Source: Nocardia ignorata NBRC 108230
Lineage (GTDB): Bacteria; Actinomycetota; Actinomycetes; Mycobacteriales; Mycobacteriaceae
Direction: 5' to 3'
Assembly: GCF_001612905.1 (NCBI RefSeq)
Contig: NZ_BDBI01000025.1
Span: 1 to 64,000 of the forward strand
DNA: 64,000 nt
A program made the position numbers and the translations under genes. Shown here one piece after another: positions 1 to 8,498 of the stretch. Position 1 is the stretch's first letter, and each line of letters begins with the position of its first letter. A model generated the notes under the pieces. That model worked only from the letters and a program-made list of their open reading frames with translations. It was not told where the DNA came from and ran no database searches.

Positions 1-278
1 CCCGCACCGCACCCGGTGCCAACGCCCGCCCGCCGGCCGCGCCGGCTCCCACCCCGAGGGAACGCGGCGGTGCCGCCCCGAAGGCCCAGCCCTACCAGGA
101 GGAATCGGTTCCCGACATCACGTCGCTGAGTAGTTCTCTCGGCGGCCCGGTCCTCACGGTGATGAACATGCTGATGCCCATGGCTCAGTCTCTCGGCATG
201 GACAACAGCGTCGTCACCGATCAGCTCATCAACCTGGCCTATACCCTCGCCGGCGTCGTCTTCGGCCCGACGAAGTAG
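1..278 (+). CDS. C-terminal part of an unrecognised protein
   Basis: An open frame enters from the left edge (codons in phase with position 3) and stops with TAG at 276-278, giving about 91 visible residues. The first half is a Pro/Ala/Arg-rich, low-complexity stretch. The second half is a compact segment with many Met and Leu residues, ending in a hydrophobic run and the tail GVVFGPTK. Codon usage is strongly G/C in third positions, as in the neighbours, so the frame is probably real. I do not recognise the family. The start lies outside the window. A large hairpin begins 23 bases after the stop and may end its transcript. Confidence 0.6.
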   Translation, partial: RTAPGANARPPAAPAPTPRERGGAAPKAQPYQEESVPDITSLSSSLGGPVLTVMNMLMPMAQSLGMDNSVVTDQLINLAYTLAGVVFGPTK

Positions 279-300
279 ACCACCGAAACCCTTCGTTCAA

Positions 301-361
301 GATCACCACGCTCTGCTGGCGGTCGGCTCGCCGTCGATGCCGCCACCAGAGCGTGGTGATC
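301..361. repeat. 22-bp inverted repeat (hairpin) in an intergenic gap
   Basis: Positions 301-322 and 340-361 are inverted copies with one mismatch, separated by a 17-base loop. No T-run follows, so it is not a classical intrinsic terminator. It could end transcription of the upstream partial gene by another route, be a palindromic repeat unit, or bind a protein. It fills most of the gap between the stop at 278 and the GTPase start at 432. Confidence 0.7.
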
Positions 362-431
362 GCGCGTCCAGGGCCGGGGAGGGGCTCAGTGGGTGGGCGG
401 TGAGAGTGGGGCGCAGCGGCGAGATGGCACC

Positions 432-1469
432 ATGGGTGCCGTGATTCCTGTGGTGATCGTTGCTGGGTTTCTGGGGTCAGGGAAGACGACTCTGCTGAAC
501 TATCTGCTGCGCAACAACCGGGGGACCCGGATCGGGGTGGTGGTCAACGATTTCGGGGCGGTGAACATCGACGCGATGCTGGTCGCGGGCCAGGTCGATG
601 CCATGGTGTCGCTGGGGAACGGGTGTGTGTGCTGCGCGGTCGACGTGTCCGAGCTCGACGATCTGTTCGCGCAGCTGGCGCAGCCGCGCAGCGCGGTCGA
701 CGTGATCGTTGTCGAGGCCAGCGGGCTGGCCGAACCGCGCAATCTGATCCGGATGGTCGTGGCGAATCCGAATCCGCGCATCGGCTACGGCGGACTGGTC
801 GAGGTGGTCGATGCCGAACAATTCGGCGAAACGAGCACCCGGCACCCGGAGTTGATCTCGCATCTGAAACTGGCCGACCTGGTGCTGGTGAACAAGGCCG
901 ACCGCGTCACCCCCGAGGCACTCACGGCCCTGCGTGCGCAGATCACCGAGTGGGCCGATCAGGTACCCGTCTACGCGACCACGCACGGCCGGGTCGACCC
1001 GGGTCTGCTGTTCGACGAGCGCACCCGCGAAGAGCCGAAGGTGGCGCAGCAGTTGAGCTTCGACGCCCTGCTCGACGACCACGACCACGACGATCCCGAC
1101 CACCGCCACTTCCACGACGACTACGCCTCGGTGTCGTTCACCAGCGAGCGCCCACTGAATCCCCGTGCGCTGGTGGAGTTCCTGGAGAACCCGCCGCACG
1201 GCCTGTTCCGCGCCAAAGGATGCGTGGCCTTCGCCGTGGAGAGCGAGCGGCGCAAATTCGAGATGCACCTGGTCGGCCGCCACGTGACGTTCACCCTCGG
1301 CACCTGGGCGCGGGGTGAGCAGCGGGTGTCGAGTCTGGTACTCATCGGCGCGGGCCTCGACGCGGACGCGGCCCTGGAACGCTTGCGCGCCACCGCCTTC
1401 GAGGGCGACTCACCACTGGACGACCAAGCGATGCTCGGCATCTGGCGCTACACCCCGAGCATGGTCTAA
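432..1469 (+). CDS. CobW/COG0523-family GTP-binding metallochaperone
   Basis: A 345-residue G3E-family P-loop GTPase. The Walker A motif GFLGSGKTT is at residues 12-20, the metal-binding CVCC motif at about 65-68, EASGLAEP near 95-102 and the guanine-specificity NKAD at about 154-157. A His/Asp-rich loop around residues 215-230 is typical of members that insert or sense Zn, Co or Ni. The C-terminal CobW_C domain follows. I chose the ATG at 432 because it begins the hydrophobic first strand directly; a GTG 39 bases upstream would only add an uncharged, poorly structured tail. The metal is not evident from sequence, and no cobalamin genes are nearby. It converges on moaE with a 4-bp overlap. 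Confidence 0.85.
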   Translation: MGAVIPVVIVAGFLGSGKTTLLNYLLRNNRGTRIGVVVNDFGAVNIDAMLVAGQVDAMVSLGNGCVCCAVDVSELDDLFAQLAQPRSAVDVIVVEASGLAEPRNLIRMVVANPNPRIGYGGLVEVVDAEQFGETSTRHPELISHLKLADLVLVNKADRVTPEALTALRAQITEWADQVPVYATTHGRVDPGLLFDERTREEPKVAQQLSFDALLDDHDHDDPDHRHFHDDYASVSFTSERPLNPRALVEFLENPPHGLFRAKGCVAFAVESERRKFEMHLVGRHVTFTLGTWARGEQRVSSLVLIGAGLDADAALERLRATAFEGDSPLDDQAMLGIWRYTPSMV

Positions 1470-1897
1470 CCGCAGGCGTTGACCCATTCCGAGAGTCCGT
1501 CGGCGAACAGTTGCCGCTTCCAGATGGGCACTTCGTGCTTGATCCGGTCGACGAGCTCGTGGCATACGGTGAACGCCTCGGCCCGATGCGGTGCGGCGAC
1601 GGCGACCACGATCGCCAGGCCACCGATGTCGAGCGCACCGACCCGATGGGCGGCGGCGACGGGAAGTCCACTGGCCGTCGCGACTTCGGCGCACACTGCG
1701 TGGAGGAACCGTTCGGCCTGCGGGTGCGCGGAGTACTCGAGCGAGGAAACCGCCTGGCCACCATCGTGATTGCGGACCTTGCCGGTGAACACCACCACGG
1801 CGCCGAATTCCGGTCCGTCGACGGCCTTTTCGACGGCGGCGGGATCGAGATCGCGGTCACTGATCGCGGCCAGCGCGACCGTGCCCTTGTCATTCAT
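1466..1897 (-). CDS. moaE: Molybdopterin synthase catalytic subunit MoaE
   Basis: A 143-residue MoaE. It transfers sulfur from MoaD thiocarboxylate to precursor Z (cPMP), making molybdopterin in the cytoplasm. FTGKVRNHDGG (about 38-48), AHRVGALDIG (about 83-92) and the catalytic VPIWKRQ near the C-terminus (about 122-128) match the family, and the length is normal. Its ATG overlaps the end of the upstream moaC-moaB fusion by 8 bp, so it is the last gene of a leftward moeA-moaCB-moaE operon. The MoaD partner is encoded on the other strand about 3.5 kb away. Confidence 0.95.
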   Translation of the reverse strand: MNDKGTVALAAISDRDLDPAAVEKAVDGPEFGAVVVFTGKVRNHDGGQAVSSLEYSAHPQAERFLHAVCAEVATASGLPVAAAHRVGALDIGGLAIVVAVAAPHRAEAFTVCHELVDRIKHEVPIWKRQLFADGLSEWVNACG

Positions 1898-3032
1898 GAT
1901 TGCCGCCTCCGGCTACTTGCGCGAGCAGATGATCCAGCAGCGGCTCCAGCACGGCGATGCCGTCCTTCACCCCGCCGGGCGAACCGGGCAGGTTCACCAC
2001 AACGGTGCTCCCGACCAGGCCCGCGACCCCGCGGCTCAGCGCCGCGAGCGGGAATTTCGCCGTCCCACGCTGCCGGATGGCGTCGGCCACCCCGGGCAGC
2101 TCCCGATCGAGCAAGGCCCGTGTCGCTTCGGGGGTTGCGTCGGTCGGCGAGGCGCCGGTGCCGCCGGTCGTGATTACCAGCGACGGCGCCCCGGTCAGTG
2201 CGTCGGCCAAGCCTGCCGTGATGTCGGCGTCCGCGTAGACGAGTGGACCGCGCACGGAAAACCCTTGTGCGGCAAGCCATTCGGTGAGCACCGGGCCGGT
2301 GGTGTCGACACGTGACCCGGCCGCCGCGCCAGTAGACGCGACCACGACAGCGGCTGTACGAGACCCGGTGGGGGCGCTGTTCATGGCGTGCCGAGAATCA
2401 GCGACGGCCGAACGTGATTCGGCAGCATGCGGCGATTCCGAGACGCCGACCGCAGCATCAGCGGCAGGGGCGACGGAACCAGCTGCCTGCGAGATGCCCA
2501 CAGTGCCGCCCGATTCGGCGACGGCCGGAGCCTCCACGGCCTCGGTCGACGCCGGCCGCGCCTCAGGCCGCACCCAATGTCCGTGCTTGCCACCCTCTTT
2601 GGTGACCAGCCGCACCCCGTTCAGCACCGCCGCCGGATCGACCGCCTTCACCATGTCGTGCAGGGTGAGTCCCGCCACGGCGACGGCGGTGAGTGCCTCC
2701 ATCTCCACCCCGGTCGGCCCGGTGGTCTTGGCGCTCGCCTCGATGGTGATGGTCGTCTCGGTGAACCCGAACTCCACCTTCACCGACGACAGTGCCAGCT
2801 GGTGACACAGCGGGATCAGTTCGGAAGTCTTTTTGGCACCGGCGATTCCGGCGAGCCGGGCGGTGGACAGCACGTCGGCCTTGGGCATGCCGTCGGCACG
2901 GACCAAGCGCACGACTTCGGCCGTAGTCTCCAATTCGCCTGCGGCGACGGCGATCCGGGTGGTGTCGGGCTTGGCACTCACATCGACCATGCGGGCGCGA
3001 CCTTCGCGGTCGACGTGCGACAACTCGCTCAT
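1890..3032 (-). CDS. MoaC-MoaB/Mog fusion protein for molybdenum cofactor synthesis
   Basis: A 380-residue two-domain enzyme. Residues 1-160 are cyclic pyranopterin monophosphate synthase MoaC (RMVDVSAK near 14-21; ELIPLCHQ; GVEMEALTA). A linker of about 60 residues rich in Ala, Ser and Glu follows. Residues 220-380 are a MoaB/MogA-like domain (GPLVYADAD, TTGGTGASPTDATPEA, LPGSPGGVKDG) that adenylates molybdopterin. The start is the ATG at 3032, whose ATGA overlaps the moeA stop and implies translational coupling. Fusions of these activities are known in bacteria, so the arrangement is not novel in itself. It lies between moeA and moaE in one operon. Confidence 0.93.
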   Translation of the reverse strand: MSELSHVDREGRARMVDVSAKPDTTRIAVAAGELETTAEVVRLVRADGMPKADVLSTARLAGIAGAKKTSELIPLCHQLALSSVKVEFGFTETTITIEASAKTTGPTGVEMEALTAVAVAGLTLHDMVKAVDPAAVLNGVRLVTKEGGKHGHWVRPEARPASTEAVEAPAVAESGGTVGISQAAGSVAPAADAAVGVSESPHAAESRSAVADSRHAMNSAPTGSRTAAVVVASTGAAAGSRVDTTGPVLTEWLAAQGFSVRGPLVYADADITAGLADALTGAPSLVITTGGTGASPTDATPEATRALLDRELPGVADAIRQRGTAKFPLAALSRGVAGLVGSTVVVNLPGSPGGVKDGIAVLEPLLDHLLAQVAGGGNHE

Positions 3033-4234
3033 AGCATCAAGATTCGCACAGTGGCACCGGCGGCGAGCGTGGTGACCTCGGCGGGAATGTCGACGAGCGC
3101 ATCGGCCCAGGCCATACCCGCGATGAGATGCGAGCCGGGCCCGGACACGACCTCCACGCCGTCGTCGCAGGTCAGGCCGCGCAGGAACTGACGTTTGCCC
3201 GCGGGCGAGCGGACGGCAGTGAGCAGGGTGAGCTCCCGGCTCGCGGGCGCCGGCAGCCCGGCGAGCGCCCGGATCACCGGCCGCGCGAAGACCGTGTAGG
3301 AGACCATCGTGCTCACCGGATTGCCCGGGAAACTCAGCACGGGCACACCGTCGACCACCGTGTACCCCTGCGGTCCGCCCGGCTGCACCGCGACGGAACC
3401 GAACGTTCCGCCCAGCGGCGCCAGCACCTCTTTGACCACCTCGAAGTCGCCTTTGGACACCCCACCAGAGGTGAACACCACGTCGGCCTTCGCGACAGCC
3501 GACGGCAGCACCTGCGCGAAGACGGTCGCGTCGTCGGTGCTGTGGGCGATCTCGAGCACGTCGACGCCGTCGGCGCGCAGCGCGGCGGCCAGTCCGATCC
3601 CGTTCGAGTTGTAGATCTGGCCGGGGGCCAGCACCGAACCGGCCGGTCGCAGCTCGTCCCCGGTGGTCAGGCACACCGCACGCAGTCGCGACAGCACCGG
3701 CACACTCGCCAGCCCGACGGCGGCCAGCGCGGCGATATGACGCGGCGCGAGCACCGTGCCCGCCCGGGTGACCAGCTCACCCACGCGCACATCGGTACCG
3801 GCCTCGCGCACGAATTCCCCACGTGCCCGGCCGCGTTCGACGACGATGCGGTCGGCGCCCGCCTGCACGTCCTCCACCGGGACGACGCAGTCCGCGCCAG
3901 GCGGCAGCGGCGCACCCGTCATCACCTTCATCGCCGCGCCCTCGGGCAGTACCTCGGTGCCGGGCCTACCGGCGGCCACTACACCCGCGACCGGCAGCGT
4001 CACCGGCGTGACGGCGACGTCGGCAGCCCGCACCGCGTACCCGTCCATCGCCGAATTGCGGAAGACCGGCAGATCGATCGGGGAGTTCACGTCGGCGGCG
4101 AGCACGCGCCCGAGTGCGTCGGGGACCGGCACCTGTTCGGGGGTGCGGTCGGCGAGGTGGGCGAGCAGCGCGGCAACGGTGTCGCGGTACTCGTCCACGC
4201 TGCGCGCCGAAGCGGTGGCGGGCCGGTGAGTCAT
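3029..4234 (-). CDS. moeA: Molybdopterin molybdenumtransferase MoeA
   Basis: A 401-residue MoeA/gephyrin-E family protein that ligates molybdate into adenylated molybdopterin. Visible family segments include RNSAMDGYAV (about 58-67), SGGVSKGDFEVV (about 255-266) and FPGNPVSTMVSY (about 302-313), followed by the C-terminal domain IV. The length is normal for bacterial MoeA. It is the first gene of the leftward unit moeA-moaCB-moaE, and its stop overlaps the next ATG by 4 bp. It diverges from moaA across a 129-bp gap. No molybdenum-cofactor riboswitch was recognised in that gap. Confidence 0.94.
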   Translation of the reverse strand: MTHRPATASARSVDEYRDTVAALLAHLADRTPEQVPVPDALGRVLAADVNSPIDLPVFRNSAMDGYAVRAADVAVTPVTLPVAGVVAAGRPGTEVLPEGAAMKVMTGAPLPPGADCVVPVEDVQAGADRIVVERGRARGEFVREAGTDVRVGELVTRAGTVLAPRHIAALAAVGLASVPVLSRLRAVCLTTGDELRPAGSVLAPGQIYNSNGIGLAAALRADGVDVLEIAHSTDDATVFAQVLPSAVAKADVVFTSGGVSKGDFEVVKEVLAPLGGTFGSVAVQPGGPQGYTVVDGVPVLSFPGNPVSTMVSYTVFARPVIRALAGLPAPASRELTLLTAVRSPAGKRQFLRGLTCDDGVEVVSGPGSHLIAGMAWADALVDIPAEVTTLAAGATVRILML

Positions 4235-4351
4235 GTGCCCAGCCTAATCGTCGTCGCGGTACCCGGTTCGATCGTGTTGCTCACTCTTTCCCGGCCCTAG
4301 CGGTGAGCAACGAATCGCCGCACCGGACCCGATGTGACGGCCCCGACGGGT

Positions 4352-4363
4352 CATACTGGAGGA
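4352..4363 (+). promoter_or_regulatory. Probable leaderless promoter of moaA
   Basis: CATACT at 4352-4357 resembles an actinobacterial -10 element (TAnnnT) and ends 6 bases before the moaA ATG, so transcription could begin at or next to the A of the start codon. A GGAGG at 4358-4362 lies only one base from the ATG, too close to act as a normal ribosome site for this start. Confidence 0.4.
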
Positions 4364-5422
4364 ATGACGCTGGTCGAGATGGGGATCCCCGCTGTGCGCT
4401 CGGAGCGGCCGTCTCTCGACGGCAGACCCGAGACGCCGCTGCTGGTCGACCGATTCGGCCGCGTCGCCCGTGACCTGCGCGTCTCCATCACCGAGAAGTG
4501 TTCGCTGCGCTGCACGTACTGCATGCCCGAGGAGGGCCTGCCGCCGATCCCGCGCGAGGAACTGCTCACCGCCGACGAGATCGTGCGGCTGGTCTCCCTC
4601 GCCGTGAAGGAACTCGGGGTGCGCGAGGTGCGCTTCACGGGTGGCGAACCGCTGATGCGCCGTGAACTCGAGCAGATCATCGCGGGCTGCCACGCCGCCG
4701 TTCCCGACACGCCGCTGGCGATGACCACCAACGGTGTCGGCCTCGAACATCGGGTGCGTGCCCTCGCCGCTGCCGGCCTGACCAGGGTGAACGTCTCCCT
4801 CGACACCGTCGACCGGCTCGACTTCGCCCGCTTGACCCGCCGCGACCGCCTCGAATCGGTCCTCAACGGCATCCGCGCCGCCCGCGACGCGGGCCTCGCA
4901 CCGGTGAAGGTGAACGCCGTGCTCATGCGCGACAACCTCGCCGGTGCCGCCGACCTGCTGGCCTGGTGCCTGGCCGAGGAATGTGAACTGCGCTTCATCG
5001 AGGAAATGCCGCTCGACGCCGACCACGAGTGGGCGCGCGAACAGATGGTGACCGCTGCCGATCTGCTGGACGTCCTCGGCACCCGCTTCACCCTCACGCC
5101 CGCCGGCCGCGCCGACCCCTCGGCGCCCGCGGAGAAGTGGCTGGTCGACGGCGGCCCCGCGACCGTCGGCATCATCGCGACAGTGACCCGCAAGTTCTGC
5201 GACGCCTGCGACCGCACCCGGCTCACCGCCGACGGCATGCTGCGCTCGTGCCTGTTCAGCGACCAGGAGTTCGACGTGCGCACCGCCCTGCGGGCCGGCG
5301 CCGACGACGCCGAGGTCGCCGAACTGTGGCGCGGCGCGATGTGGCAGAAGTGGGCAGGTCACGGCATCGATGCCGCAGGTTTCGTCCCCCCGGAACGCAC
5401 GATGGGAGCCATCGGTGGTTGA
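4364..5422 (+). CDS. moaA: GTP 3',8-cyclase MoaA
   Basis: A 352-residue radical SAM enzyme that converts GTP to the cyclopterin precursor with MoaC. The N-terminal cluster motif is C46-x3-C50-x2-C53 (EKCSLRCTYCMP). The C-terminal second cluster is in FCDACDRTRL plus a later Cys in RSCLFS. The protein ends with the conserved GG tail needed for activity. The start is the ATG at 4364, followed by a normal MoaA N-terminus. The last codons overlap the moaD start by 8 bp, so moaA and moaD form a coupled rightward pair opposite the moeA operon. Confidence 0.95.
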   Translation: MTLVEMGIPAVRSERPSLDGRPETPLLVDRFGRVARDLRVSITEKCSLRCTYCMPEEGLPPIPREELLTADEIVRLVSLAVKELGVREVRFTGGEPLMRRELEQIIAGCHAAVPDTPLAMTTNGVGLEHRVRALAAAGLTRVNVSLDTVDRLDFARLTRRDRLESVLNGIRAARDAGLAPVKVNAVLMRDNLAGAADLLAWCLAEECELRFIEEMPLDADHEWAREQMVTAADLLDVLGTRFTLTPAGRADPSAPAEKWLVDGGPATVGIIATVTRKFCDACDRTRLTADGMLRSCLFSDQEFDVRTALRAGADDAEVAELWRGAMWQKWAGHGIDAAGFVPPERTMGAIGG

Positions 5423-5657
5423 GGTCCGCTATTTCGCCGCCATCGCCGACGCGGTCGGCAAGAACACCGAAACACTCGACCTCCCCGACGGCGCCACCGT
5501 CGCCGACCTACGCACCACCCTCGCCACCACCTACGGTGCCGAGGTGGACACCCTGGTCCGGGTCTGCGCCTTCCTGATCGGCGACGAACTCACCCGCGAC
5601 CCCGCGGCCATGCTCCGCGACCGAGTGGATGTTCTCCCCCCTTTCGCGGGCGGCTGA
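5415..5657 (+). CDS. moaD: Molybdopterin synthase sulfur-carrier subunit MoaD
   Basis: An 80-residue ubiquitin-like protein ending in FAGG. The terminal diglycine is adenylated and then thiocarboxylated to deliver sulfur to MoaE. The GTG at 5415 sits inside the end of moaA (8-bp overlap) and gives the standard VEVRYFAAIADAVG beginning. An in-frame start further upstream would add residues inside moaA and is unlikely. The length is typical (about 80-90 residues). Confidence 0.93.
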   Translation: MVEVRYFAAIADAVGKNTETLDLPDGATVADLRTTLATTYGAEVDTLVRVCAFLIGDELTRDPAAMLRDRVDVLPPFAGG

Positions 5658-5718
5658 ACCCGATCCAGCCATAGATCCGGCGCACCGTCTGGCAGGTCGC
5701 CGCGAGGGACGACCGGTC

Positions 5719-6600
5719 TCAGCGATCGCGCCGGCCGGTGTCCCAGACGTGGTCGGCGAAATCCGCGATGCGCGGAGCGATTTCCGGCAGATGGGTCTCC
5801 AGGGCGAAATGGCCGGTGTCGAACAGGTGCAGTTCGGCCTGGGGCACGTCGGCGAGGTAGGCGTGGGCGCCGGGCTCGGGGAAGAACGGGTCGTGCCGAC
5901 CCCAGAGGATCAGGGTGGGTGGTGTGTGCGTCCGCAGCCAGAGCTGCCAGGCGTGATAGCGCTCGAGGTTGCTGTGGTAGTCGAAGGCCAGCGTCAGCTG
6001 CGCCTGCTTCCGTCCGGGCGCGTCGAGGAAGTGCTGGTCCAGGGTCCAGGCGTCGGGGTCGAGCACATGCGGGTCGGACACACCGGTTTCGTACTGGCCT
6101 CGGGTGCCGTCCAAGGTCAGCAGGTCGCCGATCGCATCGCGTGATCCGGGGGTTTCCGGGGTCAGTGCGATGAAATCGCGGGCGCCGTCGGACAGGCCAT
6201 CGGTGTAGGCGTTGGCGTTCTGCACGATCAGTCCGGCGATCCACTCCGGATGACGCTCGGCGATCCGGAAGCCCACCGGCCCACCGAAATCGAAGACGTA
6301 CATGATGAAGCGGTGCAGGCCGAGGGCCTCGAGGAAGCCTTCGGTGATATCGGCCAGACGATCGAACGAATAGGCGAAATCCTCGGGAGCCCAGGTGTGC
6401 CCGAAGCCGGGGTAGTCCGGGGCGATGAGGTGGTACCGGTCGCCGAGGGCATCCATCAACCGGCGGAACTGATGTGAGGCGGAGGGGAAGCCGTGCAGCA
6501 GTACCAGCGTCGGCGCGTCGCGCGGGCCGGCCTCACGGTAGAAGACGCGCACGCCGTCGACCTCGACGAATCGATGTGCGATCACAGGAATCTCGATCAC
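5719..6600 (-). CDS. Alpha/beta hydrolase of the epoxide hydrolase / haloalkane dehalogenase type
   Basis: About 293 residues with an alpha/beta-hydrolase fold. HGFPSASHQF supplies the HGxP oxyanion turn. The nucleophile elbow reads VFDFGGPVGF, with Asp in place of Ser, as in epoxide hydrolases and haloalkane dehalogenases. The acid is likely the Asp in WGRHDPFF and the base the His in TGHFALETH. I prefer the GTG at 6600 because AAAGGG lies six bases upstream; a GTG at 6615 is the alternative. It follows the AhpD-like gene on the same strand after a 12-bp-stem hairpin. The substrate is unknown. Confidence 0.8.
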   Translation of the reverse strand: MIEIPVIAHRFVEVDGVRVFYREAGPRDAPTLVLLHGFPSASHQFRRLMDALGDRYHLIAPDYPGFGHTWAPEDFAYSFDRLADITEGFLEALGLHRFIMYVFDFGGPVGFRIAERHPEWIAGLIVQNANAYTDGLSDGARDFIALTPETPGSRDAIGDLLTLDGTRGQYETGVSDPHVLDPDAWTLDQHFLDAPGRKQAQLTLAFDYHSNLERYHAWQLWLRTHTPPTLILWGRHDPFFPEPGAHAYLADVPQAELHLFDTGHFALETHLPEIAPRIADFADHVWDTGRRDR

Positions 6601-6627
6601 CGTAAACCCTTTCACGGGAGAAGAAGA

Positions 6628-6657
6628 GCCGGGCCTCGCTGGTGGGCGAGGCCCGGC
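6628..6657 (-). terminator. Intercistronic hairpin between the AhpD-like and hydrolase genes
   Basis: Positions 6628-6639 and 6646-6657 form a perfect 12-bp GC-rich stem with a 6-base loop (TGGTGG). No clear U-run follows on the minus strand. It could partly terminate or stabilise the upstream AhpD-like message and so set the ratio of the two products. Confidence 0.5.
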
Positions 6658-6666
6658 GAATTCGGG

Positions 6667-7212
6667 TCAGTGCTGGTGGTGGCGCACCACCGGCCAGTCG
6701 ATGTCGGTGTCGACCGCCTTGTTCAGGTAGTTGGTGAACACATTCAGCGCGACACCGGCGATGATCTCGGTGATCTCCCCGTCGGTCAGACCCGCGGCCT
6801 TGGCGGCCTTGATATCGGTCTCTTCGACACCACCTCGCGTGCGGACCACGGCCGCGGCGAAGACCAGCACGGCCTCGGCTTTCGGGTCCGACGACTGGCC
6901 GTGGCGGTTGCGCTCGATCTCCTCGGCGTCGAGCTTGGCGATATTGGCACCGATGTAGCTGTGCGCCGACAGGCAGTAGTCACAGCCGTTCTCCTCGGCC
7001 ACCAGCAGCGCGATCCGCTCCCTGGTCGCGGCCGACAGCGCGCCGCCGGCCAGCGCGCCGGAGAAACCGAGGTACGCCTCGAGTACGGCGGGGCTGTTGA
7101 CCATCGCCCTTGTCATGTTCGGGGTCACACCGAGGGCCTGTTGTACCCCGGCGAGCAGGTCGGCGGCTTTGCCGGTGGCGGCGTCGGACTGGATGAGCGG
7201 CAGACGAGACAT
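6667..7212 (-). CDS. Carboxymuconolactone decarboxylase-family (AhpD-like) protein
   Basis: A 181-residue, all-helical AhpD/CMD-fold protein. The redox CxxC with a following His is seen in NGCDYCLSAHSY (about residues 75-86), the catalytic arrangement of alkylhydroperoxidase AhpD-type enzymes. The length suits the single-domain peroxidase-related family. The start ATG at 7212 is preceded by a purine-rich GAAGAAGAGG stretch. The stop is 51 bases before the Asp-nucleophile hydrolase, with a hairpin between, so the two are probably co-transcribed. AhpC is not nearby, so the electron partner is unknown. Confidence 0.82.
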   Translation of the reverse strand: MSRLPLIQSDAATGKAADLLAGVQQALGVTPNMTRAMVNSPAVLEAYLGFSGALAGGALSAATRERIALLVAEENGCDYCLSAHSYIGANIAKLDAEEIERNRHGQSSDPKAEAVLVFAAAVVRTRGGVEETDIKAAKAAGLTDGEITEIIAGVALNVFTNYLNKAVDTDIDWPVVRHHQH

Positions 7213-7667
7213 GAGGAACCTCTTCTTCTGGAACGAACTCGGGATGAGCGGCGACAGCCGGTTTTCTAACCGTCAATCATCTATTTAAAGGTTAGTAGGG
7301 GGCGTGTTGATTCCCGATTCGCGAAAGTTTCTTCGGAAGTCGCGGCCTGCCGCCGCACACCTCCGTGAATCCAGAGCTCGCTGACCCGTCTGCCCGCGGA
7401 CTCGATACGCCATGACGCGGTCCGAGCTGGATGAGGGCGGCGTCGATACCGAGCCGCTCCCGCCCCAGGAACGCGACATCCGCGCGTCTCGAGTCCGCGC
7501 GCGGATCAGCTCGCGACGAGCCCGTCGCGAATCGCCAAGGGGGACAGCCCATGCCGACGCTGAACGCGCTCGGTGCGGTGAGCGCTACTCACTGGACTCA
7601 TCCCCAGTCGATGGGCCACCGTCGCCGACGAGTCGGCGTTCTGCTCGAAGACGATGCCGATATCGGC
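7213..7667. other. 455-bp gap with a possible operator and no supported gene
   Basis: Next to the AhpD-like gene an A/T-rich stretch (about 7262-7296) contains inverted hexamers CTAACC (7266-7271) and GGTTAG (7290-7295), a possible promoter/operator. From 7300 to 7655 short frames exist on both strands, but none has a good start, length or recognisable family; this may be decayed coding DNA. A perfect palindrome GCCGATATCGGC (7656-7667) directly abuts the nadE stop codon. Confidence 0.4.
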
Positions 7668-8492
7668 CTAGCGCCACCAGGTGTCGAGCGGAGTCACCGG
7701 CACGGTGCGTTTGTGACGGGTGGCGGTGAACAGCGATTCGACGCGCTCGGCGACCTCGTCGCTCACCTCCTTGCCCTCGAGGTAGTCGTCGATCTCGCTG
7801 TAGCGCACACCGAGCGCGTCCTCGTCGGGCAGGGCGGGGCGGTCGTCCTCGAGATCGGCGGTCGGCACCTTCGACCAGGTGCTCGGCGGCGCGCCGAGTT
7901 CCTGCAGCAGCGCGGCACCCTGACGCTTGGTGAGGCCGGTGAGAGGGGTCAGGTCGACACCGCCGTCGCCGTACTTGGTGAAGAAACCGGTGACCGCCTC
8001 GGCGGCGTGGTCGGTGCCGACCACCAGCAGGTTCTCCTGCCCGGCCAGCGCGTACTGGGCGACCATCCGCTCGCGTGCCTTGATATTGCCGCGCACGAAG
8101 TCGCGTAGCCGCTCGTGGTCGATGGACCCGGCCACCTCGGCCGACACCGCGTCGACACCGGGGCGCACGTTCACGACGACGCAGTGGTCGGGGTCGATGA
8201 AGTTGAGGGCGACCTGCGCGTCGTGCTCGTCGGCCTGCACGCCGTAGGGCAGCCGCACCGCGAGGAAGGTGGCGTCCTTGCCCTCGGCACGCAGCTCCTC
8301 GGCGGCCAGCTGGCACAGCCGACCGGCGAGGGAGCTGTCCTGCCCGCCGCTGATACCGAGCACGAAACCCTTCGCGGGGGTGGTGCTCAGGTACTCCTTG
8401 AGGAAGTCGACGCGCCTGCGGACCTCCTGCTTCGGTTCGATCTCGGGTTGCACACCCAATTCGGCAATGATCTGTTCACGCAGTGTCCCCAT
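7668..8492 (-). CDS. nadE: Ammonia-dependent NAD+ synthetase
   Basis: A 274-residue NadE of the short, NH3-using type. It adenylates and amidates nicotinate adenine dinucleotide to NAD+. The PP-loop GISGGQDSS is at about residues 46-54, with later family blocks LPYGVQADEHDAQ, GNIKARERMVAQY, GTDHAAEAVTGFFTKYGDGG and SKVPTADLEDDRP. There is no glutaminase domain, unlike the long mycobacterial NadE. Its start is only 6 bp after the TetR stop on the same strand, so it is probably co-transcribed with that regulator. NAD salvage genes (pnuC, nadR-like) lie about 6 kb away. Confidence 0.94.
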   Translation of the reverse strand: MGTLREQIIAELGVQPEIEPKQEVRRRVDFLKEYLSTTPAKGFVLGISGGQDSSLAGRLCQLAAEELRAEGKDATFLAVRLPYGVQADEHDAQVALNFIDPDHCVVVNVRPGVDAVSAEVAGSIDHERLRDFVRGNIKARERMVAQYALAGQENLLVVGTDHAAEAVTGFFTKYGDGGVDLTPLTGLTKRQGAALLQELGAPPSTWSKVPTADLEDDRPALPDEDALGVRYSEIDDYLEGKEVSDEVAERVESLFTATRHKRTVPVTPLDTWWR

Positions 8493-8498
8493 GCCGTC

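Noticed and set aside
7300..7655. Gene in the ahpD-nadE gap
   Set aside because: Several short frames exist on both strands, but none shows a family match, credible start or continuous codon bias.
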